The notes beneath the pieces were generated by a model. That model was given only the letters and a program-made list of their open reading frames with translations, did no database searches and was not told where the DNA came from. Both the position numbers and the translations under genes were made by a program. Below are positions 11,265 to 19,790 of a stretch of 64,000 nucleotides of DNA, piece by piece; the stretch's first letter is position 1; every line of letters starts with the position of its first letter. This stretch comes from Frederiksenia canicola. Lineage in GTDB: Bacteria > Pseudomonadota > Gammaproteobacteria > Enterobacterales > Pasteurellaceae. The stretch spans positions 186,001 to 250,000 of the forward strand of contig NZ_CP015029.1 in NCBI RefSeq assembly GCF_011455495.1, in the 5' to 3' direction.

Positions 11265-12170
11265 TTACAGCACTGTACCCAATGCAAATAAACCGTTGGT
11301 CAGCAACGCCAGCCCAGCCATTTGCCCAAGAAGTGGGCGTAAATCTGCAGGATTTGGGTGAGTGAACACAAATAAACCGTGCTTCACCAACAATGGTGTG
11401 GTCAATAAAAACAAATAGTTATACCAATGTGGCAGCTCACACAGGGCGAAAATAAGATAAGAAAGCATCGCAAGGGCAAGTAACGATAAGTGATAAATTC
11501 GCCCGTTTTTTCCGCCAATTCGCACAATCAACGTATTTTTACCCGCCGCCTTGTCTTGTTCAATGTCGCGTAAGTTATTGATATTTAATACTGCAACCGC
11601 CAATAGGCCGCTGGCGAATGCAGGGAAAAAGGTAATCAAAGGCAACGAGTGAACTTGTAAATAAAAAGTGCCAAGCACTGCTAAAAAACCGAAAAAAATC
11701 AGCACCGATAAATCGCCCAAGCCTAAATAGCCGTATGGTTTTTTGCCGACGGTATACGTAATCGCTGCAACAATCGCTAACACGCCAAGCACAAAAAACG
11801 CCAGCAGGTCTTGCCACGATTGGTAGGCACACATCACCAAAACCGCTCCTGAACTGAACGCCAAACCACTCACCATGATCATGGCTTTTCTCAGTTGCTC
11901 GCCAGAAATGGCACCATGCTGAATCGCACGCAACGGACCAATTCGTGCCGAGGTATCGGAGCCTTTGACATGGTCGCCATAGTCGTTGGCAAAGTTCGAT
12001 AAAATCTGTAACAACAAGGTGGTCAGCAACGCTAACAGTGTGATAACACCATCAAACTTCCCCGCCCACGCCGCCAATGCGGAACCAACCAAAATCGATG
12101 CCAACGCAAGCGGTAAGGTTTTCGGGCGGGCTGTACTAAACCAAATCGAAAAAGTAGAATGTTTATTCAT
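11265..12170 (-). CDS. menA: 1,4-dihydroxy-2-naphthoate polyprenyltransferase MenA
   Basis: 301 residues, an integral membrane UbiA-family prenyltransferase with about eight or nine hydrophobic segments. The two Asp-rich motifs that bind the prenyl diphosphate are NFANDYGDHVKGSD (near 60-73) and NNLRDIEQDKAAGK (near 200). It makes demethylmenaquinone in the membrane, the quinone used in anaerobic respiration. It stands alone and faces proS tail to tail. Confidence 0.96.
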   Translation of the reverse strand: MNKHSTFSIWFSTARPKTLPLALASILVGSALAAWAGKFDGVITLLALLTTLLLQILSNFANDYGDHVKGSDTSARIGPLRAIQHGAISGEQLRKAMIMVSGLAFSSGAVLVMCAYQSWQDLLAFFVLGVLAIVAAITYTVGKKPYGYLGLGDLSVLIFFGFLAVLGTFYLQVHSLPLITFFPAFASGLLAVAVLNINNLRDIEQDKAAGKNTLIVRIGGKNGRIYHLSLLALAMLSYLIFALCELPHWYNYLFLLTTPLLVKHGLFVFTHPNPADLRPLLGQMAGLALLTNGLFALGTVL

Positions 12171-12275
12171 ATTAATACGTTACAGAATGACCAAGTTTTA
12201 AGGCACATAAAGTTATATATCTTATTACAAATTCATCATCATTTTTTTGATTTTTAACAGAAAACGATCATTTTT

Positions 12276-13019
12276 ATGCAAAATCTTCCCTCTGCTATTC
12301 AATTACAACCGATCGGCATTATCCACAGCCCTTATGGTGAGAAGTTTGCCGTGCCTCGCCAGCCAAATTTGGTCCCACAAGGCAAAGGCGTTTTACGCCT
12401 GCTGCCGCCCTATAATTCGCCCGATGCGGTGCGAGGGCTGGAACAATTTAGCCACTTATGGCTGATTTTTCATTTCCATCAAATTCCCGAGCGACACTGG
12501 CACGCAACCGTTCGCCCGCCGCGTTTGGGTGGCAATGAGCGGGTTGGCGTCTTTGCCAGCCGAGCGACCCATCGCCCCAATCCACTGGGCTTATCTAAAG
12601 TCGCATTACAACGAGTCGAAATTGCCGACGGCGACGTGCTGTTGCATTTAGGCAGTGTAGATTTGGTCGATGGCACGCCAATTTTCGACATCAAGCCATA
12701 CCTCGCCTATGCCGACAGCGAACCGTACGCCTGTTCTGGTTTTGCTCAGCAAAAACCACCTGAACGATTGTGCGTTGAATTTACGCCAAAAGCCTTACAA
12801 GCGGTCAGTTTCTCAAAAAATTTTGCACATTTTGGCATTGATGATCCTGTCGTTTTTATTCGTGATGTGCTGGCACAAGATCCCCGCCCTGCCTATCAGC
12901 AAGGTAAACTTAGCGACCGGATGTATGGTATGCATCTCGCCAATCACAATATTTTATGGCAAGTTGATGCTGAAAATCCGAGCAAAGTGTGGGTGCTGGA
13001 TGTTGAAACACTGAACTAA
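12276..13019 (+). CDS. trmO: tRNA (N6-threonylcarbamoyladenosine37-N6)-methyltransferase TrmO
   Basis: 247 residues, TsaA/YaeB family. The N-terminal beta-barrel domain has the family pattern [54 protein letters not shown] and [14 protein letters not shown]. It methylates t6A37 in tRNA-Thr with SAM. Uptake-signal core inside the gene at 12797-12805. Divergent from menA. Confidence 0.93.
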   Translation: MQNLPSAIQLQPIGIIHSPYGEKFAVPRQPNLVPQGKGVLRLLPPYNSPDAVRGLEQFSHLWLIFHFHQIPERHWHATVRPPRLGGNERVGVFASRATHRPNPLGLSKVALQRVEIADGDVLLHLGSVDLVDGTPIFDIKPYLAYADSEPYACSGFAQQKPPERLCVEFTPKALQAVSFSKNFAHFGIDDPVVFIRDVLAQDPRPAYQQGKLSDRMYGMHLANHNILWQVDAENPSKVWVLDVETLN

Positions 13020-13081
13020 TTTGAGAATACCGACTCTAATCAACAATTTTCGGATTTCTAACTTTTATTGAGGACAATGTA

Positions 13082-13804
13082 ATGAAATTGCAAAAATATC
13101 TCGCCATCCTACCGCTTGCAGCGGCAACTTTCGCCGTATCTGCAGAGACTAATCCTGAATCTACTTACAACGGCAAAGGTTCCCAATTCCATTTTTCAAC
13201 TCAAGTCAGCCGCACTGTTGAAAAAGATTTAATGAAAGCGGAAGTTTACAGCCGTAAGTCAGGCAAAAGTCTCGCCGAACTCAAAACGCAAGTTTCCACC
13301 AATCTAAACAAATTCTTGGAGATCGCTAAACAACACGCCGATATTGACATTGCGGCAAATGGCATCAGCAATTACGCCGACTATAACAAAGACGGCAAAG
13401 TGACCGGTTGGGTAGCAGAAGGTCAGATTACCTTGACAAGCAAAAACTTTGATGCAATGGCAAAAGTATTAGAAAATTTAGGTGATCACGTTGCGATCAG
13501 CTACATTGATTTCAGCGTATCACCTGAAAAAATGGCCTCGTTAGAAGATGAGATGACACTGGAGATCATCAAACAATTTCAACACAAAGCCAATGTTATT
13601 CAACAAGGCTTAAACGCAAAAAAATATGTATTAAGTGATGTGCGTTTAAATACGCCAAGTGATATTGCACCAGCTTCTAGTCCAAGAATGTATGCAGTGT
13701 CCACAATGAAAGCGTCATCAATGTCCTCTACTGAACAGCTCCCATTGGAAGCTGATAAGCAGACCATTTCTGCCACAGCATCTGGCAAAGTGATATTTGA
13801 ATAA
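13082..13804 (+). CDS. SIMPL-domain (DUF541) periplasmic protein
   Basis: 240 residues with a signal peptide (MKLQKYLAILPLAAATFAVSA, cut before ETN). The rest fits the SIMPL/DUF541 family, which includes E. coli YggE: STQVSRTVEKDLMKAEVYSRKSGKSLAELKTQV, and the pattern of an oligomer-forming beta-alpha repeat. YggE is linked to oxidative stress resistance; the biochemical role is not established. An RBS (GAGGAC) lies just before the start. Confidence 0.8.
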   Translation: MKLQKYLAILPLAAATFAVSAETNPESTYNGKGSQFHFSTQVSRTVEKDLMKAEVYSRKSGKSLAELKTQVSTNLNKFLEIAKQHADIDIAANGISNYADYNKDGKVTGWVAEGQITLTSKNFDAMAKVLENLGDHVAISYIDFSVSPEKMASLEDEMTLEIIKQFQHKANVIQQGLNAKKYVLSDVRLNTPSDIAPASSPRMYAVSTMKASSMSSTEQLPLEADKQTISATASGKVIFE

Positions 13805-13822
13805 TCCGCCGTCTCTTCACTT

Positions 13823-13885
13823 TCTCGCCGTAAACAGGCGAGATTACTTTTAATTCTGACCGCTTGTTACTTTACAAGCGGTCAG
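13823..13885 (+). terminator. Hairpin plus inverted uptake-signal terminator
   Basis: First hairpin TCTCGCC/GGCGAGA (13823-13829, 13837-13843) followed by TTACTTTTAATT. Then CTGACCGCTTGT (13856-13867) and ACAAGCGGTCAG (13874-13885), two inverted uptake signals with a 6-base loop. The first is the likelier terminator for the SIMPL gene. Confidence 0.65.
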
Positions 13886-13960
13886 ATCATTGTAACGTTT
13901 TGCAAATCAGCGATAACAAGCTACAATGCAACGTTTTTCACACTCAATTAAGGAAACCCT

Positions 13961-14620
13961 ATGAAAATCGCAAAAAATGTGGTGCCAAGTATCGCTTACC
14001 AAGTTCGTACCCAAGATGGCGTACTCGTTGATGAAGCACCCGCGAACCAACCATTAGACTATTTACATGGTCACAACAACTTAGTGATCGGCTTAGAAAA
14101 CGCACTGGAAGGCAAAGCCGTTGGCGATACCTTTGAAGTTCGCGTTAAACCCGAAGAAGGCTACGGTGAATACAACGAAAATATGGTGCAACGTGTACCC
14201 AAAGAAGTATTTATGGGCGTGGATGAATTAGAAGTTGGTATGCGTTTTATCGCAGACACCGATGTCGGTCCATTACCCGTAGTGATTACTGCGGTTGAAG
14301 GCGATGAAGTAGTGGTTGATGGTAACCATATGTTAGCAGGTCAAGAATTGCTATTTAGCGTGGAAGTCGTAGCAACTCGTGAAGCAACATTAGAAGAAAT
14401 CGCTCACGGTCACGTTCACCAAGCAGGTGGTTGTTGCGGCGGACATGATAGCGACGAAGAACATCATGGCTGTGGTTGTGGCACGCATCATCACCATCAT
14501 TACGATGAAGCACACGAAGGCTGCTGTGATGAACATCATCACCATCATCATAATGGCGAATGCTGTGATGAGCACCATCATCACCACCATTCAGCTGATG
14601 AGAAATGCCATAAACACTAA
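13961..14620 (+). CDS. slyD: FKBP-type peptidyl-prolyl isomerase / nickel metallochaperone SlyD
   Basis: 219 residues. The FKBP domain spans 1-65 and 120-150, with the IF chaperone domain between. The C-terminal tail (from about 150) is very rich in His and Cys: CCGG, HHHHH, and two copies of CCDEHHHHHH. In E. coli this tail binds Ni(II) and helps hydrogenase maturation; in Pasteurellaceae it may also serve urease or hydrogenase. The gene ends 17 bases before ilvA. Confidence 0.95.
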   Translation: MKIAKNVVPSIAYQVRTQDGVLVDEAPANQPLDYLHGHNNLVIGLENALEGKAVGDTFEVRVKPEEGYGEYNENMVQRVPKEVFMGVDELEVGMRFIADTDVGPLPVVITAVEGDEVVVDGNHMLAGQELLFSVEVVATREATLEEIAHGHVHQAGGCCGGHDSDEEHHGCGCGTHHHHHYDEAHEGCCDEHHHHHHNGECCDEHHHHHHSADEKCHKH

Positions 14621-14637
14621 TCACAGGTTGTTGCACG

Positions 14638-16164
14638 ATGAGTGAACACGCTCTCAAAACTGGTACGGATTATCTCCGTACCATTGTCAGTTCTAAAATC
14701 TACGATCTTGCTCAAGTTACCCCATTGCAACCGATGGAAAAACTCTCTGAACGCTTGGGTAATAGCATTCTGATCAAACGTGAAGATCGCCAGCCAGTGC
14801 ACAGTTTCAAACTGCGTGGGGCCTATGCGATGATCTCCAGCCTTTCTCCTGCTCAAAAAGCCTCAGGCGTTATTGCTGCCTCTGCGGGCAACCACGCACA
14901 AGGAGTGGCACTTTCCGCCAAACATCTTGGACTGCGGGCGTTAATTGTAATGCCGCAAAATACGCCATCAATCAAAGTCGATGCTGTGCGTGCTTTTGGC
15001 GGTGAAGTGTTGCTCTACGGGGCAAATTTTGATGAAGCCAAAGCCAAAGCGATTGAACTTGCCGACGAACTGAAAATGACCTTTGTCCATCCTTTCGATC
15101 ACCCGTTAGTGATTGCAGGGCAAGGGGCGATCGGAATGGAACTGTTGCAGCAAACCAACGATTTGAACTACGTTTTCGTACCCGTCGGTGGTGGCGGTTT
15201 GGCAGCAGGCATTGCGGTGCTAATTAAGCAACTGATGCCAGAAATTAAAATTATTGGCGTCGAGTCCAAAGATTCCGCCTGCCTATTCCACGCCTTGCAG
15301 GCGGGTGAACCGGTTGAGCTAGAACGTGTCGGCTTGTTTGCTGACGGTGTGGCGGTAAAACGCATTGGCGATGAAACCTTCCGCTTATGTCAACAATATA
15401 TTGATGATGTGGTACTGGTGGATAACGATGAGATTTGTGCAGCACTCAAAGACGTATTCGAAAATGTGCGTGCGGTGGCGGAGCCATCTGGTGCATTGTC
15501 GCTTGCAGGGCTGAAAAAATATATTGCTCAACACAATCTGCAAGGTAAAAAATTAGCCTGCATTCTGTCGGGTGCGAATATGAATTTCCACACCTTGCGT
15601 TACGTTTCTGAGCGGTGTGAAATCGGTGAAAAACACGAAGCCTTATTGGCCGTGACCATTCCCGAGCAGAAAGGAGCATTCTTGAGATTCTGCGAAATTC
15701 TCGGCAATCGTGCGGTAACTGAATTTAACTACCGCCATTCTGACGATCGCAAAGCCTGCATTTTCGTGGGAGTGCGAGTGAGTGGCAATGCAGAAAAACT
15801 CGATATTATCAAAGGATTACAGCAGCACGACTATGATGTTACCGATCTTTCTGAAGACGACATCGCGAAAACCCATATTCGTTATATGGTCGGCGGTCGC
15901 CCAACATCTATCGAGCGAGAAATGTTATACAGTTTTGAATTTCCAGAACAGAAAGGGGCATTGTTCCACTTCTTACAAACGCTAATCAACTGGGATATTT
16001 CGCTGTTCCATTATCGAGCCCACGGTGCAGATTATGGTGATATTTTAGCCGCCTTTGTGGTCAATGAACCAGAACAATCCCAATTCCAACAAGATCTCAA
16101 CCGACTTGGCTACCGCTACCAAAATGTCAGTGATAGCCCTGCGTATCAGTTCTTCTTAAAATAA
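14638..16164 (+). CDS. ilvA: Threonine deaminase (biosynthetic) IlvA
   Basis: 508 residues, full length. The catalytic domain binds PLP through the lysine in HSFKLRGAYAM; SAGNHAQGVA and PVGGGGLAAG are the other cofactor motifs. The C-terminal third carries two ACT-like regulatory domains for inhibition by isoleucine, which marks the biosynthetic enzyme rather than TdcB. It makes 2-oxobutanoate for isoleucine. It is separate from other ilv genes and has no leader peptide in front of it. Confidence 0.97.
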   Translation: MSEHALKTGTDYLRTIVSSKIYDLAQVTPLQPMEKLSERLGNSILIKREDRQPVHSFKLRGAYAMISSLSPAQKASGVIAASAGNHAQGVALSAKHLGLRALIVMPQNTPSIKVDAVRAFGGEVLLYGANFDEAKAKAIELADELKMTFVHPFDHPLVIAGQGAIGMELLQQTNDLNYVFVPVGGGGLAAGIAVLIKQLMPEIKIIGVESKDSACLFHALQAGEPVELERVGLFADGVAVKRIGDETFRLCQQYIDDVVLVDNDEICAALKDVFENVRAVAEPSGALSLAGLKKYIAQHNLQGKKLACILSGANMNFHTLRYVSERCEIGEKHEALLAVTIPEQKGAFLRFCEILGNRAVTEFNYRHSDDRKACIFVGVRVSGNAEKLDIIKGLQQHDYDVTDLSEDDIAKTHIRYMVGGRPTSIEREMLYSFEFPEQKGALFHFLQTLINWDISLFHYRAHGADYGDILAAFVVNEPEQSQFQQDLNRLGYRYQNVSDSPAYQFFLK

Positions 16165-16232
16165 CAAGCTAGCGTGAGCCTTGGCTCACCGTTTGCAAAA
16201 CTTTTCAACAATCTCACCGCTTGTTGCGGTTT

Positions 16233-16250
16233 GGTGGGTCAAAATCCACC
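16233..16250 (+). repeat. GGTGGGT hairpin before glmM
   Basis: GGTGGGT (16233-16239) pairs with ATCCACC (16244-16250), one of a set of short G/C-rich hairpins found just before start codons in this window. An uptake-signal core precedes it at 16216-16224. Confidence 0.55.
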
Positions 16251-16269
16251 CTACATAAAAGAGGTTATA

Positions 16270-17604
16270 ATGGCACAACGTAAATATTTCGGCACCGATG
16301 GCGTGCGTGGTGAAGTAGGGAAGTTTCCAATCACCCCTGAATTTGCTTTAAAACTCGGTTGGGCTGCAGGGAAAATCCTTGCAACTCAAGGCTCAAAAAA
16401 AGTGTTAATCGGTAAAGACACGCGTATTTCTGGCTATATGTTGGAGTCTGCTCTTGAAGCAGGTTTGGCTGCGGCAGGGCTGTCTGCGGCGTTCACAGGC
16501 CCGATGCCAACCCCTGCGATTGCTTACTTAACTCGCACGTTCCGTGCGGAAGCGGGCATTGTGATTTCAGCGTCCCACAACCCTTATTACGATAACGGCA
16601 TCAAATTCTTCTCATCCGTTGGCGAAAAATTACCTGATGATGTAGAAGAAGCGATCGAAGCTTTACTTGATCAACCGATGGATTGCGTTAGCTCTGCCGA
16701 ACTCGGGCGTGCAAGCCGCATCAACGATGCGGCAGGTCGCTATATTGAATTCTGTAAAAGCACCTTCCCGGCATACTTAAGCCTTGAGGGCTATAAAATT
16801 GTGGTCGATTGTGCTAACGGCGCAACCTACCACATCGCACCAAATGTGCTGCGTGAATTAGGTGCAGAGGTGATCGAAATTGGCACTCGCCCAGACGGTT
16901 TAAACATCAATGAAAAATGTGGAGCAACAGACATCAACGCCTTGCAAAAAGTGGTGGTTGATGCGGGGGCAGATGTCGGCTTAGCTTACGATGGCGATGG
17001 CGACCGCTTGATTATGGTCGATCACATAGGCAATAAAGTCGATGGTGACCAAATTCTGTTTATTATCGCCCGCGAAGCGTTGCGAGCAGGCAAACTGCAA
17101 GGCGGCGTGGTCGGCACTTTGATGAGCAATATGAGCTTAGAAATCGCCTTGAAACAATTAGCAATTCCATTCGTGCGTGCCAATGTGGGCGACCGCTATG
17201 TGCTTGAATTATTAAAAGAAAAAGGCTGGAAGTTAGGCGGCGAAAACTCAGGACATATCATCGTATTAGATAAAAACACCACGGGCGATGGCATTATTGC
17301 CTCTCTCGAAGTGTTAGCCGCCATGGCAAGCCATAAATTGAGTCTGAACGAATTAGCGAAAGCCGTTCCGCTATTCCCGCAGGTGTTGCTCAACGTTCGC
17401 TTTGAAGGTGGTGCAAATCCACTTGAAAGCGAGGAGGTCAAAATCGTTGCTGCGGAAGTAGAAAAGCGTTTGGCAGGCAAAGGGCGTATTTTATTGCGAA
17501 AATCAGGTACCGAGCCGTTAATTCGTGTGATGGTTGAATGCGAAGATGCCGAACTGGCTCAACGCAGTGCTGAAGAAATTGTCGATGCGGTAAAACGTAA
17601 CTAA
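16270..17604 (+). CDS. glmM: Phosphoglucosamine mutase GlmM
   Basis: 444 residues from the ATG at 16270 ([17 protein letters not shown]); an in-frame extension to 16174 crosses the uptake signal and hairpin and is not credible. Phosphohexomutase with the active serine S102 in [12 protein letters not shown], the Mg-binding AYDGDGDRL loop, the sugar loop GGENSGH and the phosphate loop [12 protein letters not shown]. It converts glucosamine-6-P to glucosamine-1-P for UDP-GlcNAc. In many relatives glmM follows folP; here folP lies far away near 54 kb. Confidence 0.97.
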   Translation: MAQRKYFGTDGVRGEVGKFPITPEFALKLGWAAGKILATQGSKKVLIGKDTRISGYMLESALEAGLAAAGLSAAFTGPMPTPAIAYLTRTFRAEAGIVISASHNPYYDNGIKFFSSVGEKLPDDVEEAIEALLDQPMDCVSSAELGRASRINDAAGRYIEFCKSTFPAYLSLEGYKIVVDCANGATYHIAPNVLRELGAEVIEIGTRPDGLNINEKCGATDINALQKVVVDAGADVGLAYDGDGDRLIMVDHIGNKVDGDQILFIIAREALRAGKLQGGVVGTLMSNMSLEIALKQLAIPFVRANVGDRYVLELLKEKGWKLGGENSGHIIVLDKNTTGDGIIASLEVLAAMASHKLSLNELAKAVPLFPQVLLNVRFEGGANPLESEEVKIVAAEVEKRLAGKGRILLRKSGTEPLIRVMVECEDAELAQRSAEEIVDAVKRN

Positions 17605-17606
17605 TG

Positions 17607-17652
17607 CAAGCGGTCAGTTTATTGCAAAACTTTGCGAAAAACTGACCGCTTG
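17607..17652 (+). terminator. Inverted uptake-signal hairpin after glmM
   Basis: CAAGCGGTCAGTTT (17607-17620) pairs with AAACTGACCGCTTG (17639-17652). Only the right copy is a perfect core; the left begins GCAAGCGGT. A short T-pair follows. Probable glmM terminator. Confidence 0.55.
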
Positions 17653-17662
17653 TTCCATATTC

Positions 17663-17722
17663 GTAGGATGGGCCTTTGCCCATCATTTTAAATTTAATAA
17701 ACATTGATGGGCTGAAGCCCTA
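17663..17722 (+). repeat. Inverted pair of GTAGG-GCCCATC hairpins before rpiA
   Basis: GATGGGC (17667-17673) pairs with GCCCATC (17678-17684); a mirrored copy at 17706-17722 reads GATGGGC-TGAA-GCCCTAC. The two units face each other across A/T-rich DNA and lie right in front of the rpiA start codon. They belong to the same hairpin set as those before glmM, argB, argD and yffB. Confidence 0.6.
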
Positions 17723-17734
17723 CTGGGGTAAATT

Positions 17735-18394
17735 ATGGATCAACTCGAAATGAAAAAAATCGCGGCTCGTGCGGCGTTGAAATACGTAAAACCTGACACC
17801 ATTGTTGGCGTGGGCAGTGGCTCCACGGTAAATTGCTTTATTGAAGCCCTTGGCGAGATGCGAGATAAGATCAAAGGTGCGGTGGCAGCATCGAAAAATT
17901 CGGAAGAATTGCTGCGTAAACAAGGTATTGAAGTGTTTAATGCCAACGAGGTATCAAGTCTTGATGTGTATATTGATGGAGCGGACGAAATCACTCCGCA
18001 AGGCTATATGATCAAAGGTGGTGGTGCGGCATTGACTCGTGAAAAAATTGTGAGTTCACTAGCAAAAAAATTCATCTGTATTGTGGATTCCACAAAACAG
18101 GTCGATGTGCTAGGCTCTACGTTCGCATTACCTGTAGAAGTGATCCCAATGGCTCGCTCCTATGTGGCTCGTCAGCTGGTGGCACTCGGTGGCTCGCCCG
18201 AGTACCGTGAAAATGTCGTGACCGACAACGGCAACGTGATTTTAGATGTGTACAACTTCAAAATCTTAGAGCCGTTGAAAATGGAGCAAACCATTAACAA
18301 CATCGCAGGCGTGGTCACCAATGGCATCTTCGCCCAACGCTACGCTAACGTCACTATCGTCGGCACACCAGACGGGGCAAAGATTATTGAATAA
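17735..18394 (+). CDS. rpiA: Ribose-5-phosphate isomerase A RpiA
   Basis: 219 residues, the E. coli length. Motifs: [16 protein letters not shown] (substrate phosphate loop), [29 protein letters not shown] (catalytic region with the Asp and Glu), and [13 protein letters not shown]. It interconverts ribose-5-P and ribulose-5-P. The pair rpiA-serA is conserved in Pasteurellaceae and enteric bacteria. Confidence 0.97.
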   Translation: MDQLEMKKIAARAALKYVKPDTIVGVGSGSTVNCFIEALGEMRDKIKGAVAASKNSEELLRKQGIEVFNANEVSSLDVYIDGADEITPQGYMIKGGGAALTREKIVSSLAKKFICIVDSTKQVDVLGSTFALPVEVIPMARSYVARQLVALGGSPEYRENVVTDNGNVILDVYNFKILEPLKMEQTINNIAGVVTNGIFAQRYANVTIVGTPDGAKIIE

Positions 18395-18488
18395 CAAGCG
18401 GCTAAACATTGCGACTGCTTCGCATATAAAGGTGAGATCGGGCACATAGATCCTCTCCTACATTGATAACAACATTTCAGGAAAAACT

Positions 18489-19724
18489 ATGACACAACCA
18501 AAAACCTCCCTCGACAAATCTAAAATCAAATTTGTGCTGCTTGAAGGCGTGCATCAAAATGCGATTGATGCGATTAAAGCCGCTGGCTATACCAACATTG
18601 AATACCACAAAAAAGCCCTTGATGGCCAAGAGCTGCTTGATGCAGTAAAAGATGCCCACTTCTTGGGGATTCGTTCACGCACTTTTGTCACCGAAGACGT
18701 GCTGGCTCACGCCCCGAAATTGATTGCTATCGGCTGCTTCTGTATCGGCACCAATCAGGTGGATCTCAATGCCGCTAAACAGCGTGGTATTCCTGTATTC
18801 AATGCTCCCTTCTCAAACACACGTTCAGTCGCAGAATTAGTGTTGGGCGAGATTTTACTGTTAATGCGTCAGGTGCCGACCGCCAATGCGGAAGTGCATC
18901 GTGGCATTTGGAACAAATCCGCCGCAGGTTCAAACGAAGTGCGGGGCAAAAATCTCGGTATTATCGGTTATGGTCATATCGGCTCGCAGTTAAGCATTTT
19001 GGCAGAAGCCATCGGGATGCGTGTGTATTTCTACGATATCGAAAACAAACTGCCTTTAGGTAACGCTCAACAAGTGAGCAGCCTTGATGAATTGTTGGCG
19101 ATAAGTGATGCGATCTCGCTGCACGTGCCAGAAAATGCATCAACCAAGAACTTGTTGAATGCGACAAACTTACCGAACGTGAAAAAAGATGCCGTGGTGA
19201 TCAATGCTGCTCGTGGCACGGTAGTGGATATTGATGCGTTAGTTGATGTCTTGAAAGCAGGACATATTCGTGGTGCCGCCTTGGACGTATTTCCTGAAGA
19301 GCCCGCCTCCATCAGCGATCCGTTTGTATCACCATTGACCGAGTTTGATAATGTGATTTTGACCCCGCACATTGGCGGATCAACCTCGGAGGCCCAAGCG
19401 AATATCGGGTCTGAAGTGGCGAATAAATTTGTGAAATACTCCGACAACGGCTCAACACTGTCAGCTGTTAATTTCCCAGAAGTGTCCTTGCCAGAACATA
19501 GCGGCACTAAACGCTTGCTCCATATTCACACTAACAAACCGGGTATTTTGAACAAAATCAACCAAGTGTTTGTGGATTTAAACGTGAACATCGCGGCGCA
19601 GTTTTTACAAACTGACCCACAAATTGGTTATGTGGTGATCGATGTGGAATCAGAGCATACTGATGAAGCGTTGAGACGCCTGAAAGAGATCGATGGCACC
19701 ATTAAGAGCCGCGTACTCTATTAA
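18489..19724 (+). CDS. serA: D-3-phosphoglycerate dehydrogenase SerA
   Basis: 411 residues, close to E. coli SerA. The NAD-binding fold has LGIIGYGHIGSQLSILAEAIGM and NAARGTVVDIDAL; the catalytic His is in ILTPHIGGSTSEAQ. The C-terminal ACT domain (about 340-411, GTKRLLHIHTNKPGILNKIN) gives serine feedback inhibition. First enzyme of serine synthesis. A clear terminator follows. Confidence 0.97.
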   Translation: MTQPKTSLDKSKIKFVLLEGVHQNAIDAIKAAGYTNIEYHKKALDGQELLDAVKDAHFLGIRSRTFVTEDVLAHAPKLIAIGCFCIGTNQVDLNAAKQRGIPVFNAPFSNTRSVAELVLGEILLLMRQVPTANAEVHRGIWNKSAAGSNEVRGKNLGIIGYGHIGSQLSILAEAIGMRVYFYDIENKLPLGNAQQVSSLDELLAISDAISLHVPENASTKNLLNATNLPNVKKDAVVINAARGTVVDIDALVDVLKAGHIRGAALDVFPEEPASISDPFVSPLTEFDNVILTPHIGGSTSEAQANIGSEVANKFVKYSDNGSTLSAVNFPEVSLPEHSGTKRLLHIHTNKPGILNKINQVFVDLNVNIAAQFLQTDPQIGYVVIDVESEHTDEALRRLKEIDGTIKSRVLY

Positions 19725-19740
19725 AGTAAAATAAGATAAA

Positions 19741-19776
19741 AAAATCAGGGACATTTTGAGTGTCCCTGATTTTTTT
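19741..19776. terminator. Terminator after serA
   Basis: AAAATCAGGGACA (19741-19753) pairs with TGTCCCTGATTTT (19761-19773), followed by more T. The A-run on the left makes it usable for the convergent gene too. Confidence 0.93.
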
Positions 19777-19790
19777 ACTCGCCTTGCTAA

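Noticed and set aside
14355-14657. Frames on the minus strand opposite the His-rich tail of slyD
   Set aside because: Produced by the repetitive His codons; no start signals and no conserved sequence.
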